Shown here one piece after another: positions 1 through 11,169 of a stretch of DNA of 64,000 bases (its first letter is position 1; every line of letters starts with the position of its first letter). Below the pieces are notes generated by a model. The model searched no databases, was not told where the DNA came from, and saw nothing but the letters and a program-made list of their open reading frames with translations. The stretch is from Bedellia somnulentella (taxonomy: Eukaryota; Arthropoda; Insecta; Lepidoptera; Bedelliidae): assembly GCA_963576735.1 (NCBI GenBank), contig OY755175.1:760401-824400 (forward strand), given 5' to 3'. The translations under genes were made by a program, and so were the position numbers.

Positions 1-338
1 GGGTAGAACTCCGCTTATCGTGCAGACGATGAGGGTTAAAATCCCGGTTCGGGCATACAACAATTTGTCTTTTCTAAAGACATATGTGTGGTTAATTTAT
101 CATGGTTGTCGCATTGTTGAAAACATAGTGAGTAACCCACATGACTAAAGAGCTTATTCCATTTGACTGAATGAAGACGTCTGAAAGTCACAACATCTCC
201 ATTCAGACTAGTGGAATAACGTTCAGAACGCTAGGCTTCTGAAAAGTAGACAAATTTTGGCTCCTAGCTCACTAAATTTTTAGTAGCTCCGTCTCAGGAA
301 GGTGGAATAACGTTCTAAGTTGTACTCTGAACACCAGA
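1..338 (+). mobile_element. tRNA-derived SINE, 5' end cut by window
   Basis: The first 60 bases hold a tRNA-like promoter: an A-box-like GGTAGAACTCCGCTTA stretch and a B-box-like GGGTTAAAATCC. A body shared with other copies follows (ATGTGTGGTTAATTTATCATGG, then AACCCACATGACTAA). The copy is split at 149-314 by a MITE and resumes at 315 with CTAAGTTGTACTCTGAACACC. Other copies lie near 4122, 38240, 51120 and 52150, and the copy at 51120-51378 has a perfect B-box GGTTCAAATCC on the minus strand. Family name not recognised. Confidence 0.7.
149..314 (+). mobile_element. 166-bp MITE (family X), 4-bp target duplication CTAA
   Basis: Starts AGAGCTTATTCCATTTG and ends GTGGAATAACGTT, so the ends share an inverted TTATTCCA core. 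It is flanked by CTAA at 145-148 and 315-318. A second SINE copy near 52290 reads ATGGCTAAGTTGTAC without interruption, which is the empty site. Inverted copies lie at 30910-31075 and, partly, 29789-29940. Non-coding; superfamily unknown. Confidence 0.75.
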
Positions 339-475
339 AGGGCAAGCACGAGCGATGTTTAAACTAGTTATCGCGTGGGATAAAGCAGCCATCTCTTACG
401 CACTTACTTAGTGTCGTATACTGCCATCTCATTCTAACCGTTATCGTGTCGATAAAATAGCTCTCGTGCTTGCCC
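339..475 (+). mobile_element. MITE family A with GGGCAAGCACGAG terminal inverted repeats
   Basis: About 137 bp beginning AAGGGCAAGCACGAGC and ending CTCGTGCTTGCCCTA. It lies in the 3' part of the SINE at 1-338. A reverse-orientation copy is at 32411-32553, and a third copy, split by a 3-kb composite element, is at 27992-31140. Non-coding. Confidence 0.75.
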
Positions 476-484
476 TACTGGTGT

Positions 485-3131
485 CATTGTCATTTTTAAA
501 AATATCATACTCCTACGTTAGAGCAACTTTCATAAAAAGGATTACACATTATTGATTGAGTGTTGATGTATTCGGACATTGCACACAAATAAAGCGAGCC
601 CGAAAGAAATTACCATGACTACTTGCAGAACACAAACCAATTGTACACATAGCGTAATGTCTGTTAAATGCTGCATTTTTGATGTGCACTAAAGAATTTT
701 CCATTCTATACAGACGACATATTTAACAACAAATACGGATACATTATCTATTTGCACGCTTATAGGAAAAAAACGAAGTACCAAACATCCGAAATAGTAA
801 TCATTCGACCTTAAAACAGTTTTATCTCATCCCACACATGTGGAGTCCCCATCGAGGGACTCGAGCGTAGGTTCCTAATAGGGTAACTAGGCCAAAGTCC
901 ACCATGCTGCTTTTGCAGCGTTAAATAACATTTTTACTGATTGTGACCGGGTAAAATCCTGTTATGTGAGGTCCTGAAATTTTGCCGAACTTAAAGGAGT
1001 GTATTAGACGATGTATGAGTCTAGATGAAGAGCAAGAGGTATAAAGGTTTTGGTAGGGAAAGCCCAGGGGCGAATCTTCTTAAGGGCCCGTGGATAATAA
1101 GTTACTCCAGTCCCCATTGAAAATAATAAACTAAAGGTAATTTGAGACGTTATGATAAGATAAGGACTCAAGTCTATGAAATGGTCAGCAAAAATCTCTT
1201 TTACTGTGACATTATTAGATTATGAAAGAGTACATTTCCTTAGTATTTGTTTATTGTTGTCATGTTTCAGCACAGACATACAATGCAACAGTAACGAACA
1301 CTATTATCCTCAAGGTAGCAACACAGATGATGAGTATTTCCATCCGACCCATGGACTTCGCCCCGCACAACTATTATTTCATCGCTGCACGAGGTACAAC
1401 TTCCGCTGCCTCGACCGTTCGTGTCCACTACTGTGACTATGACTTTAGAGACTAAGGAAGGATATGTAAAAAATATAAAGGTCTCCATAATTCAAAATTA
1501 TATAAAAGTTACCACCTTTTCGGCACAAAAAGGGCATAAAAGCAAACAAGAACTAAAAACTAAACCGAATTTAATAAATAAAGGACGAACACGAAAAACT
1601 AAATTCTGAAAAATTTACTAACATTTCAATATATCACAAAAAGCACAAAATCTTAATACTTTGTAATATCGCGAGTCTTTTGACAAAATATTCCAGATAA
1701 CCCAAAATTTTTAGTGAAGAATACTTCCAACTCGCTATAAATATTTCTTTATTTTACAAGCGAACTAGAAAAATATACTTATCAAGGCGGTGACCCTTTA
1801 TTGTAACTATGCTAAATAAGAATTCTTTAAAATAATATCTACTGTACGAGTGCATCACTCATATTATCAGTTTATTGTTTTCTTTGTGTTCTGTTGAACG
1901 CGAGGTGTTTGCGCTGCGTATGACAAACACAATGTTAAATATTTACAAAAGAAACTAAGATAATATGAAGCGTGGCTTTGCTATCGTCTTTAATGACTTT
2001 TTATAATACTAACTAGTTACCTACTGTTTATATGTTAGCGCGTCATCTCAGAGGCTATCGAAAACAATGCCCTATAAATACCGATAAGAAACATAGATAA
2101 AAACATACCCATCTGATTTGTAATTAACAGCCAAAGAAATATCGTCATTGTTATCGTTTTGTCGACAGGAACTACGATATCTAGGATATCCAGGATATAC
2201 AATATCGTATTCCTATCATTTAAATCTGTTTAATTTTATCGCGTATGTATATAATTCATTTATGCGCAGAATACTATTCAAAAATTAATGGGTTGTCGAC
2301 ATGTATATTGTGTATTCATTAACACCAAATTTTCTCCACGGTCCAGCAGTAGAACGTTCGGCTTACAATGCAGAGGTCTTGTGTCAAAATCTCGGGAAGT
2401 TAATTTAAAAATTCAATGCGAGATTGAAAGAATATTGCAAATTTGAATGCACCTCATTATACGAAAGTTTTGACGATTCCACGTCTACGCACAAGCGCCT
2501 ACGGCAGCGGTGGGGACATTAATAGGCTTTGATGAATTTCTGAACAAAAGTAGTGGGAATGGCTACCCTACAGTAATCCGTATCAGAGCTATTTGTGGCA
2601 AATCACGTTTTCCTCATCACGTGTAGGAGCACCCATACTGTAGGTCCAAACCTATGTTTACTACATATTCGCGGCTGTATCCCGAAACGGGGTAGAAATA
2701 TGAAGTATTACTTCGAGTGATGATGGTTATTATGTGATGACATCATCACCAAAACGATAATTTTTACAAGTTTTTTTAATATGTTAACACTGCTAGAATT
2801 TTTGTGTCAGAACTCAGAACTACGAAAAAAGTACTGCTTATTGTCAAATTTAAGACTCAGCGCATCGATTTTATATTTACCACAATGCAATGGTGATATT
2901 CATATTCATATTCGTTTATTGCTTCATGTGGTATACATAGGTGGTACAATTTATAGAAGTAGCCGTATATAATGTATAGTAATTTTAATTCTCAAATACA
3001 TAAACTTATAATCTCTTGGCCAGGTGACTTCAAAGTGCCTTAAACATTCTAAATTCTTAAGCTCTTGCTAATGGTCTATCTTATTTGTAGCCGTGCGGTT
3101 AGTAAGATAGGTTTTAGTTAAATTTCATTGG
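485..3131. other. AT-rich intergenic stretch without a recognisable gene
   Basis: Only short open frames occur here (77-86 codons around 1176-1455). One resembles a secreted N-terminus after a splice-acceptor-like TTTCAG at 1265-1270, but no partner exon or known family is apparent. 1640-1800 is plain AT-rich DNA and 2200-2600 shows no repeat family I recognise. Confidence 0.5.
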
Positions 3132-3596
3132 TACATACATACATATACTCACGGCCATAAATCCCAAAAAGGGGTAGCCAGAGCTCTAGGTAAATTAGAT
3201 ATATAGATAGATTTTAGATAAATTACAATAATAATACTAACTAACTAGGTTTAAGTAATTTTCACTGTCTACTAACAAATATATGGATGTTGTAACGTCT
3301 GAAATAAATGAATAAATAAATAAATAAAAATAAATTTAGAGCTAGAAAGTAACTCCTTCGCCACATTCGGAAGTTGATAGGGGACAAGATGGTAGGAATA
3401 AAGCATCGTTGATGATAGGTCCGCATAGCCCAAAACAATTTAACTGACTTTTTTATTATATAATTTATATTTCTGTAAGTAGTTTAAGTTGACATGATAT
3501 TGTATTATTTTAAATGAAATAAATGAAGTTTTTTAAAAAGCCATATCCTTAGGCGCTGTGGGTAGTGACATTCTAAGCCAGCACTACACGGCAAAT
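3132..3596 (-). mobile_element. TATG-tail SINE-like repeat, broken by two insertions
   Basis: Fragments at 3132-3192, 3335-3438 and 3541-3596 together make one reverse copy of the family that ends GCCGTGAGTATATGTATGTATG and begins GTGTAGTGCCGGCTTAGAATG. The first interruption (about 3186-3338) ends in (AAAT)n and is flanked by AGAGCT, as expected of a LINE 3' end. The second (3440-3540) also ends in GAAATAAATGAAG-like sequence. Confidence 0.7.
3193..3334 (+). mobile_element. LINE 3'-end fragment with (AAAT)n tail
   Basis: Sequence ending TGAAATAAATGAATAAATAAATAAAT inserted in the SINE-like copy, with AGAGCT on both sides. This layout is typical of severely 5'-truncated target-primed insertions. 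Too short to name the family. Confidence 0.5.
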
Positions 3597-3841
3597 TCCA
3601 TTGGTCTCGCCAAGAAACTTATTACGTAGTAAAAAAAATTACAATAAAATGTAACCTTTCATAAAAACTTTTCAGACAATACATAGACAAACTGGGTAAA
3701 AAACAAGTGGTGTGATAGCTGCAAAAAATGATAAACAATCCTTATTCAATGTTAAAACATTATCAATGATGCGTCATAAATAAACATTTATCGTTGACAA
3801 AGACTCAAACCGAAGGGTTGGCAAAGTTACTAATACATGTG

Positions 3842-4098
3842 AATATACATACATACATATACTCACGGCTAAAAATCCCTAGAAGGGGTAGCCAGAGCTA
3901 ACGAATTAGAAATTCCTCAGCCACTTTTGGAAGTTGCGTGGGGAAAAGATGGTAAAATAAAGGTTGTTGGTGATGGATGGGTCTCCAACCGCATCGCCCA
4001 AAAATCCCTTAAAAAGCCCCAATACCGTTAGTTGCCTCTTACGTACACCCACCGGAAGAAAAGGGGCAGTGCTATTCTAAGCCGACACTACACAGCAA
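3842..4098 (-). mobile_element. TATG-tail SINE-like repeat (full copy)
   Basis: Runs from (CATA)n and ACTCACGGCTAAAAATCCC at 3845 to CCGACACTACACAGC at 4098. It contains the family landmarks GGGGTAGCCAGAGCT, CCACTTTTGGAAGTTG and GGTGATGGATGGGTCTCC. Reverse strand relative to the family consensus. Confidence 0.8.
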
Positions 4099-4121
4099 AG
4101 AATGTGAATATAAGGCGACAT

Positions 4122-4470
4122 TAATGTCACCTGGTGTTCAGAGTACCCAAGTTTTGCTTCGACAATGTACTCATGAGATAAGGGGCAGACATAGAATAGA
4201 ATAGAAAACTCTTTATTGCACATCGTAAAAACATAATAATTACAAAAACAAATTTTTACAATGAAGTCCAAGGGCGGGCGGCATTTAACAGTTTTGTACA
4301 AATATAATAATGACAAAGTACAACATGTGAGTTTCCTCACGATGTTTTCCCTCATCTTTAATAACCATGATGAACTTACCACATATATGACTTTAGAAAA
4401 GACACCTTGAGAGAGTGTGTGATAGGCGGTTGTTATCCCCACTGAGATAGCTCAGCTCTGTCTTCAGTGC
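4122..4470 (-). mobile_element. tRNA-derived SINE with a LINE 3' tail inside
   Basis: Reverse-strand copy: ACCTGGTGTTCAGAGTACCC at 4130, then GTGAGTTTCCTCACGATG and CATGATGAACTTACCACATATATG. Between about 4189 and 4320 lies TAGAATAGAAAACTCTTTATTGC, which on the minus strand reads as a LINE 3' end (TGCAATAAAGAG then a TTCTA tail). The open frame crossing it is fortuitous. Confidence 0.6.
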
Positions 4471-4475
4471 TCTGC

Positions 4476-5004
4476 CAGTGATAGCACAGTTTAACTATTG
4501 CAAATATATTGTGATAACTACTTAGATATCGACGACTAAATAGTAACAGATACAAAGGTGATAAAACAAAGTTAACTAATGCTAAGTTCACTTATCAATA
4601 ACAGCAAAAACATAGTCCCGCAGTTGAATAGTATGATTGGCACATAAAGATGAGTAGTGTTATTTTAAGCTGACTGCGCCGTGGTATGAATAATTCAATA
4701 TACCAAAACGACAATAAGATAAACATATAAACAAATGAATATAAGAAAAAAAAAACATAACACCTGTCAAGTATTATAAAAGTCATAACTGGCAATGCAA
4801 TATCAATATCAGATATAATTGATAGCAAAGGCCAGAGTTCAAGGTGACTGATAATAATATACATAATGATACCATTCAGATTAAACTATGGAGTTAATCT
4901 ATTCTAATCATCATCATATATTTGTAGTTGTATGATGCATACACAAATGTATTGATTGTTGACAAGTAGATATTATCTGATGCAGGGCTTAGCTGAAATC
5001 ATTG
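4476..5004. other. intergenic, nothing recognised
   Basis: AT-rich sequence with no repeat family or coding signal I can support. Confidence 0.4.
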
Positions 5005-5165
5005 TAGCCGTGTAGTGCTGGCTTAGAATGTCACTACCCCCTTTTTACCCACGGGTGTGGTAAGAGGCAACTAAGGGTATGGGGCGTCTGAGACCCATCA
5101 CCATAATTTATTTATTTCTACCATCTTCTCCCTCTATCAAATTCCAAATGTGGCTGAGGAGTCAT
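5005..5165 (+). mobile_element. TATG-tail SINE-like repeat, 3' truncated
   Basis: Begins GCCGTGTAGTGCTGGCTTAGAATG and passes GTAAGAGGCAACTAAGGG, GAGACCCATCACC and CAAATGTGGCTGAGGAG. The usual GGCTACCCC and TATG tail are missing. Confidence 0.75.
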
Positions 5166-5579
5166 ATTTAATTTTTCTGTAGTTTGGTATTTTAACATAA
5201 ATAAATGAATTATCCATCAATTTGCTATAGAAAACATACTATGTCTGTAGACAGTAATCTATACAATCTAATGTACACAAGAGCTATATTATTCTTCTTA
5301 ATCAATCTTTTATTTTCGGCCTAGGATTTATGGAATATAATAGAAAATCTCTTAACTGCTCATAACATCATAGCATAATCGGCATCACAACACTGCTGCA
5401 AACTTTGCATTGGTTGGTATTGACTTAACTATATAATTTTCTACATACTTTCAACTAGCAGTGTATACACACAAAGAAAACTTCCCATATTTTATATATT
5501 ATTTTTACTATATTTATATGCATAATGTTATCGTCAAAAATGTTTTATTTATTGTATTGCATAGTTTACAAGTTATTTG

Positions 5580-5827
5580 TACATACATACATACATATAC
5601 TCACGGCTATAACTCCCTAGAAGGGGTAGCCAGAGCCAAGGAATTATAAATTCCTCAGCCACTTTTTGAAGTTGAGTGGGGAAAAGGCAGTAAAATAAAG
5701 GATTCTGGTGATGGGTCTCCAACCGCATCGCCCAAAAATCCAATAAAAAGTCCCAATACCCTTAGCCACCTCATACGACACCCATGGGTAGAAAGGGGTA
5801 GCGACATTCTAAGCCGGCACTACACGG
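5580..5827 (-). mobile_element. TATG-tail SINE-like repeat (full copy)
   Basis: (CATA)4 tail at 5580, ACTCACGGCTATAACTCCC, GGGGTAGCCAGAGCC, GGGTCTCCAACCGCATCGCCC, ending CCGGCACTACACGG at 5827. Best-preserved reverse copy in the window. Confidence 0.85.
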
Positions 5828-8021
5828 AAGTTATTTGTAACTACCAAAATAGAGATGCTTGAAAGAAGGTTGCCTTCCGTCAGTTCATAATTCCAAGGAG
5901 GGATAACAAATCTATTACTGATTTAAACTGGCCACTTCTAAGATATCATAAATTTAATTTCAATATAGGGGCATTTTATGTCAAAGTGTGTATGTAGTAC
6001 AAGCATAGTATTTAAATACAATTATCTAAGACATATCAAAGCCAAAAGATCAGAATATCTAATAGAAATAAATGATTAAAGTTTGGTATTTTTAACACAT
6101 CTTTTGTGTTAGTGACATTTAATAAACTACATATATATAAGATTACCCACAAATTATGAACGATTTTGGATTTCATATAGTAGTTGGTACTACTATATTT
6201 TAAAGGCTATCTTATAGGGTGTAGACTATACATTGTGTTGATAAGTAAACAGATCAGAAAAAGTATGTTTATGAATGACAATATACTATTCAGATCAAAG
6301 TGGAATTAGATATAAAAACTCTGATTGAATAAGTATTTTCTAAACAATCAACTCCAGTGTGACGAATTAATTAATTAGGGTAATTTCAAAACGAATGATG
6401 AAGAAATAATTCCCAACAATATGTGACCAAGTTTCGATGTATTTAATCATTTGGTAAATATGCAAAAGATTTTTCATATGCCTGAAAGTATTAGAGCGCG
6501 GTATTATTCATTCTGTTAGATAAAAGTACCCAAATAATTCAAAAATACGAAAAATGCGTCGCTCTTCTAGACCATTCTAGGTTATGTTAATATTTTGGAC
6601 ACAATTTTAATAAGCGCATTATATATAATATGATAAATGTACTTACCCGTACTGGTTTTTTACACTTTTGTATTATTTAAACTGGAAATATTTTTAGAAT
6701 TTTATGATAAGGGCGAAGTAAACACAAGAATTCAATCAACGTCACACAAAACCGTCATAATGGTGATGGGAAAACTTGAATTGAAAATGACAGTTCATGT
6801 ATCGATTATACCTGAGTGATTCGTTACTAAGATTTACGAGGTAGAATGCTGATTTTATTCCTTTGGTAGGTTAGTTTGATAAAATAAACTGCTTTAATCC
6901 GAAATATTCATATATAAATTTAAGATGATCCCTGAGAGTTGGTTCATATTTAATTTTAATGTCTCGGCGTTGTGGCTAAGTTTTTCTCCCATAAATTTAG
7001 TTTTAACTTAGAAGTATTAGTGCCTTCTTTCTCTCTAGTAAGCTCACTGAGTTACTCCGGGTGCTCATCTACTTACAGTATATGCTCATGTGAGGCTTCA
7101 CAAATATTTATTACAAGAAAATATAAACTAGTTCGTTGTCAATCAAGAAGTTTTGGATTAAAATTGTGTTTCCACAAATATTCGACGTAGTAACCTAGTA
7201 AATGGCGTTCTATATTTTATTATAGGATGTTTTCTTCATACCATTAAGCGAGGCCTTAGAATAGCTGGGTTACGCTATTAATATATACAAATAAAATTAT
7301 TTGATCTTCCACATACTAAAGATTGCCCCTTTTTTAATAAACCAGTTATGCTGCAAAGTAACGTAAAAGTATCAAACTAACCTCATTCCCTGAAAAAATG
7401 CAATTTATTACACGTATTGAAAAAAATCTTCATAGTTTTAAACTTGAGAAGTTTTACTTACAACTAGCAAATCAATGATTTCACAATGCTATTTAGGATA
7501 TTTAAATATACCTATATTAACTATCTGCGAATAAAAATTCTGTCAAAATAGCCTAGTCGTTGCCAAAAATATCTGGATAAACCAGAAAGGCAGACCAAAA
7601 TAGTTAATGTTATTTTGATATTTAAATATATATTATATATATAGATTAACGTGGTGGCGTAATAAAATTCAATCAGTTTCATTTTACAAACAGTCTCTAA
7701 TTTAAATTAACTGCATAACTAGAGGGTGTATAGAAAATCTTAGCTCCGCTTGACGGAACACCATTAATGTTGAATTTTATCTTATTTTTACTACGTTAAG
7801 TGAAACCAACAAAACGGACCACAAAACTCACTAAAGTCTTTTTCACATTAATTCCCATTGAGGCAGAAAGACCCTATTGATCCCCGCTTTTTTCTCTATG
7901 CCAAACCTCTCTAGCTCACATTTACAATTTTTTTTCAAACAATATTTTTTCTTCACACTCCTAATTTTATTATGACGAGTTCTATTTGTGTTCAAAAGTT
8001 AAGTAAAGTTAATTAAATTGC
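5828..8021. other. intergenic, nothing recognised
   Basis: AT-rich DNA. Short open frames at 6637-6819 and 6972-7190 have no recognisable domain, splice context or codon bias. No repeat family visible elsewhere in the window matches this stretch. Confidence 0.4.
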
Positions 8022-8255
8022 TGTGTAGTGCCAGCTTAGAATAGCATTACCCCTTATATTTTCTTCCGGTGGGTGTACGTAAGAGGCGACTAACGGTATT
8101 GGGGCTTTTAAGGGATTTTTGGGCGAAGCGGTTGAAGAGCCATCACCAAAAACCTTTATTTCACCATCTTCATTTCATTCTTCATTTCATAGCTCTGGCT
8201 ACCCCTTCATGGGATTTACAGCCGTGAGTAAATGTATGTATGTATGTATGTTAAG
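8022..8255 (+). mobile_element. TATG-tail SINE-like repeat (full copy)
   Basis: GCTGTGTAGTGCCAGCTTAG at 8022 through GGGATTTACAGCCGTGAGTAAATG and (TATG)n at 8249. The central pyrimidine-rich part is rearranged (CTTCATTTC repeated). Confidence 0.8.
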
Positions 8256-8902
8256 TGAAGTTTATTTTCTACGTGGTAGTTACTTAAATTTTAGTGAGAA
8301 ATATGCTAGACGTATTGTATACATTGTAGTTTATTCATTCGATCTATTGTAATATTCGATTTATTATTCTGTTTTGCTCAACACTACGACATGTTGAATT
8401 GTACTTTGTTGTGGGCGGAGACTAGAGATTTTAACCAATCACAGCTCGCCATACGACTTTTGAAAGGTGGCGTGATCTCTACGTCAGCAGTCTCCCCCTT
8501 CCTCTATTTCGTTCTATATTTTCTATCAATCAATACGACTTATATAGAGGATTGTATTAAACAGACCCCATTTTTCGGGAAAATCTGCTATTGAAAACTA
8601 TGAATGCACTAAATTGCACTTCAGTTAATGATTTAGTAACTTTATTTGGCTATAATTTGATTTATTTTTAAAATACTAGTAGCGCCACCTTCTGTGCTTC
8701 GAGTAAACTAATTCATTAATGGTTAGTTAACTTTGCTAAGTGCTCATCTCATATTGTAGATGGCATTTGAATATCGTATCGTTGCTTCTTCTCTTTACGA
8801 ACACCTTCCGAAGCAACGGACTAATGGTAATTTAAAAAAAATGACGTTCAGAAAATGTTAGTTTTTAACAAACTTTTTAAGTACAGTCGTTAGAGTAATA
8901 CC
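8256..8902. other. intergenic flank of the nested transposon block
   Basis: Contains AACCAATCACAGC at about 8430 and ACGTCAGCAGTC at about 8480, which look promoter-like, but no coding exon follows. It ends at the TTAA marking the left edge of the piggyBac-type element. Confidence 0.35.
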
Positions 8903-8920
8903 TTAACCCTAGAACCATAC
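8903..8920 (+). repeat. TTAA target site and left piggyBac-type terminus
   Basis: TTAA at 8903-8906 followed by CCCTAGAACCATAC. Pairs with the inverted terminus at 22438-22455. Confidence 0.7.
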
Positions 8921-9140
8921 TCTGGAGTAAATCCGAAAAAAAATATTAAAAATTGTTTATAACTTTTTTATCGTTGCGCGGTTTGTTTTGGGCAAGAGGA
9001 TCATCCACGCGGCTCTGAGGAACAGGCTCGGCACGCGCGGGATGGGCGTCGGGGTTGCCCCCATGGCCCAGCTTCGTCTCAGGGGGGAACGTCCCCCCCG
9101 GTCATTGAGCACCTCCCCAGGCGATAGAGGGGAGGGGTGG

Positions 9141-11108
9141 CTATCCCCATTTCTGGGGATAAGCCACTAAGGAGGGTGAGGGAGGGTGAGGATGCGTGTC
9201 ACGCATCTCACCCTCGGGACCGAAGTCGGGGCAGTAGGTAGAGGAAGGGGCGGTCCCCGGGGTCGCGTGTCTTGCGTGTAGCGGGGCGATTCCGCGGAGG
9301 TGCTCGTGGCGGCAGTTGTCCGCCCGGTCGAACAGACGACGGGTCAACCCCACCACGAATTCCTCCACGAATTCCTCCACGGTCTCGACCCGGAGATCAC
9401 GGTGGATCGTGCTATTACGCACGTACCGCCCGGCTTTCACAAATTGGCGGAGCACCGTGTTCTGAACCCTCTGCAAGCGTAGCTTGTTCTGGGCTGAGAG
9501 TAGGCCATACCAGGCCGGCGCCGCGTACGTCAGGCGGGAGCGTATATACATTTTGTATATACGCAGTTTGGCTCGTAGTGGCAGGCCGGAGTCGAGCACC
9601 GGCCGCAAGACCGACCGGGCCCCGAGGGCTCTATGGCGGACATGGTCCACCATAGAACCCATACGGAGGTTGCGGTCGATCTTGCAACCCAGGTACTTGA
9701 CCGAGGTCTGCCACTCGATGCTCTCGCCGCCCAACGTAAGCGGCGCGAGCCCGGTCGGCCGTCTCACCCTGGTGATCAGGGCGGCCGTCTTCCCGACGTT
9801 GATGGCCGTCCTCCACCTACCAAGCCAAGCCGGCAGAAGGTCCAGGACACGTTGCATCTTGGCAACCGCTACCCGGGGCCGACGAGAGGAGGCGAAGAAG
9901 GCGCTGTCGTCGGCGTAGAGCGCCAGCGTAACGTCCTCCTCACCCTCGTATAGGGTGTTACCCTCGAGGGTGGGGATGTCGTTGGTGTACAGCGCGTACA
10001 GCAGTGGAGAGACACAGCTCCCCTGGGGAGTTCCCGCACGGATCGGCTTCACCTCGGACCGGGCGTCCTCCACCGACACATAGAAGGACCTCCCCTCCAA
10101 AAAGGAGGCGATGATCCTCACATATGCCGGCGGCACCCCCGCCTCCAAGAGTTTGAACAGGGCCCCGCTATGCCACACACGGTCGAACGCTCTTTCTATG
10201 TCTAGAAAGACGGCGACCGTGTAGCGTCCCCTGTTCATCTCGGAGGAGAGGTGTTCGACTACCCTCACGAGCTGGAGCGTCGTACTATGGCTGTCGCGAA
10301 AGCCGTGTTGTTCGTCCCGCAGCTGAATGTGGGGACGAAGGCGTCGCAACAGCAGACGCTCAAACAGCTTCGCGATGTGCGGCAGCAGAGTGATGGGTCG
10401 ATACCCGCTCGGCTGCCGCCGGTCCTTACCCTCCTTCGGTAAGACAATAATCTTACCGGTCTTCCAGGAGGGTGGGAATCGGCCCGTGCGAAATATCCCG
10501 TTAAAGAGCCTCGTCATGGCGACGAGGGCTCTACGGGGGAGCTGTACTAGGGCCTCGACGGGAATCCCGTCGGGGCCGGGAGCCTTCCGCCTGTTAAGGC
10601 TATTGACCAACTTCCGGACCTCCGAGGGGGAGATGAAATCATCCCCCCTGATCGGAGGTATCCGGTCGTCGGCCAAAAACTGCTGTACCCGCCGTTCCAC
10701 GAGGCTGTTGTGCTCTTCGTCGACGACAGGGTTAGGCGAGAATTGGCTCTCGAAATGATCCGCCAATATCGCGGCTCGGTCCGACGCTGAGTAGCAGCGT
10801 CTGCCACCCCGGTCGAAGATGGGACAGACCGGGGCCGGAGCCCGGCTGAGCTTAGAGTTCAGCCGGTAGAGGGTGGCGTCGTCCTCAGAGGCTCTCTCGA
10901 TGAGGTTTTCCCACGACCACCCTCGGAACTCCGTTATCGCGTCCTTGATAAAGGACGTGATAGCATTTAGCTGCCTCTTCAGCGCCGGACAGCGAGAACG
11001 CGACCATTGGCGGAGATGCTCCGGCAGGAGGTGGCGACCCGCGAGAGCCGGCTGAGGCCGGGCTATTGTCGCGCCATCCTTGGCCGACGCGATGGCCGAA
11101 GCTAAAGC
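9141..11108 (-). CDS. Jockey ORF2, reverse transcriptase part
   Basis: C-terminal two thirds of a Jockey-type polyprotein. In order: RKAPGPDGIPVEAL, the RT entry motif YRPITLLPHIAKLFERLL, HGFRDSHSTT, the catalytic LDIERAFDRVWH, GTPQGSCVSPLLY, and the YADD box (LALYADDSAFF). A thumb and C-terminal region typical of the clade follow (KYLGCKIDRNLR, RLTYAAPAWYGL). The frame stays open upstream of the first methionine at about 10760 to the LTR junction at 11108, which shows this is not an independent ORF but the continuation of the endonuclease at 19611-20412. Stop at 9141. RT copies element RNA at a nicked genomic target. Confidence 0.9.
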   Translation of the reverse strand, partial: ALASAIASAKDGATIARPQPALAGRHLLPEHLRQWSRSRCPALKRQLNAITSFIKDAITEFRGWSWENLIERASEDDATLYRLNSKLSRAPAPVCPIFDRGGRRCYSASDRAAILADHFESQFSPNPVVDEEHNSLVERRVQQFLADDRIPPIRGDDFISPSEVRKLVNSLNRRKAPGPDGIPVEALVQLPRRALVAMTRLFNGIFRTGRFPPSWKTGKIIVLPKEGKDRRQPSGYRPITLLPHIAKLFERLLLRRLRPHIQLRDEQHGFRDSHSTTLQLVRVVEHLSSEMNRGRYTVAVFLDIERAFDRVWHSGALFKLLEAGVPPAYVRIIASFLEGRSFYVSVEDARSEVKPIRAGTPQGSCVSPLLYALYTNDIPTLEGNTLYEGEEDVTLALYADDSAFFASSRRPRVAVAKMQRVLDLLPAWLGRWRTAINVGKTAALITRVRRPTGLAPLTLGGESIEWQTSVKYLGCKIDRNLRMGSMVDHVRHRALGARSVLRPVLDSGLPLRAKLRIYKMYIRSRLTYAAPAWYGLLSAQNKLRLQRVQNTVLRQFVKAGRYVRNSTIHRDLRVETVEEFVEEFVVGLTRRLFDRADNCRHEHLRGIAPLHARHATPGTAPSSTYCPDFGPEGEMRDTHPHPPSPSLVAYPQKWG

Positions 11109-11169
11109 TGCAATGAAGTAATTGATAGACGTGTTGCTTGGTTGAATATATGTTTATTACTGCTAAATA

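Noticed and set aside
1176..1488. Overlapping open frames, one with a signal-peptide-like start
   Set aside because: Three frames on both strands overlap, none has a known domain, and no partner exon with matching phase is visible.
9272..9953. Long plus-strand frames opposite the Jockey RT
   Set aside because: GC-rich antisense shadows of the minus-strand RT, which has every RT motif.
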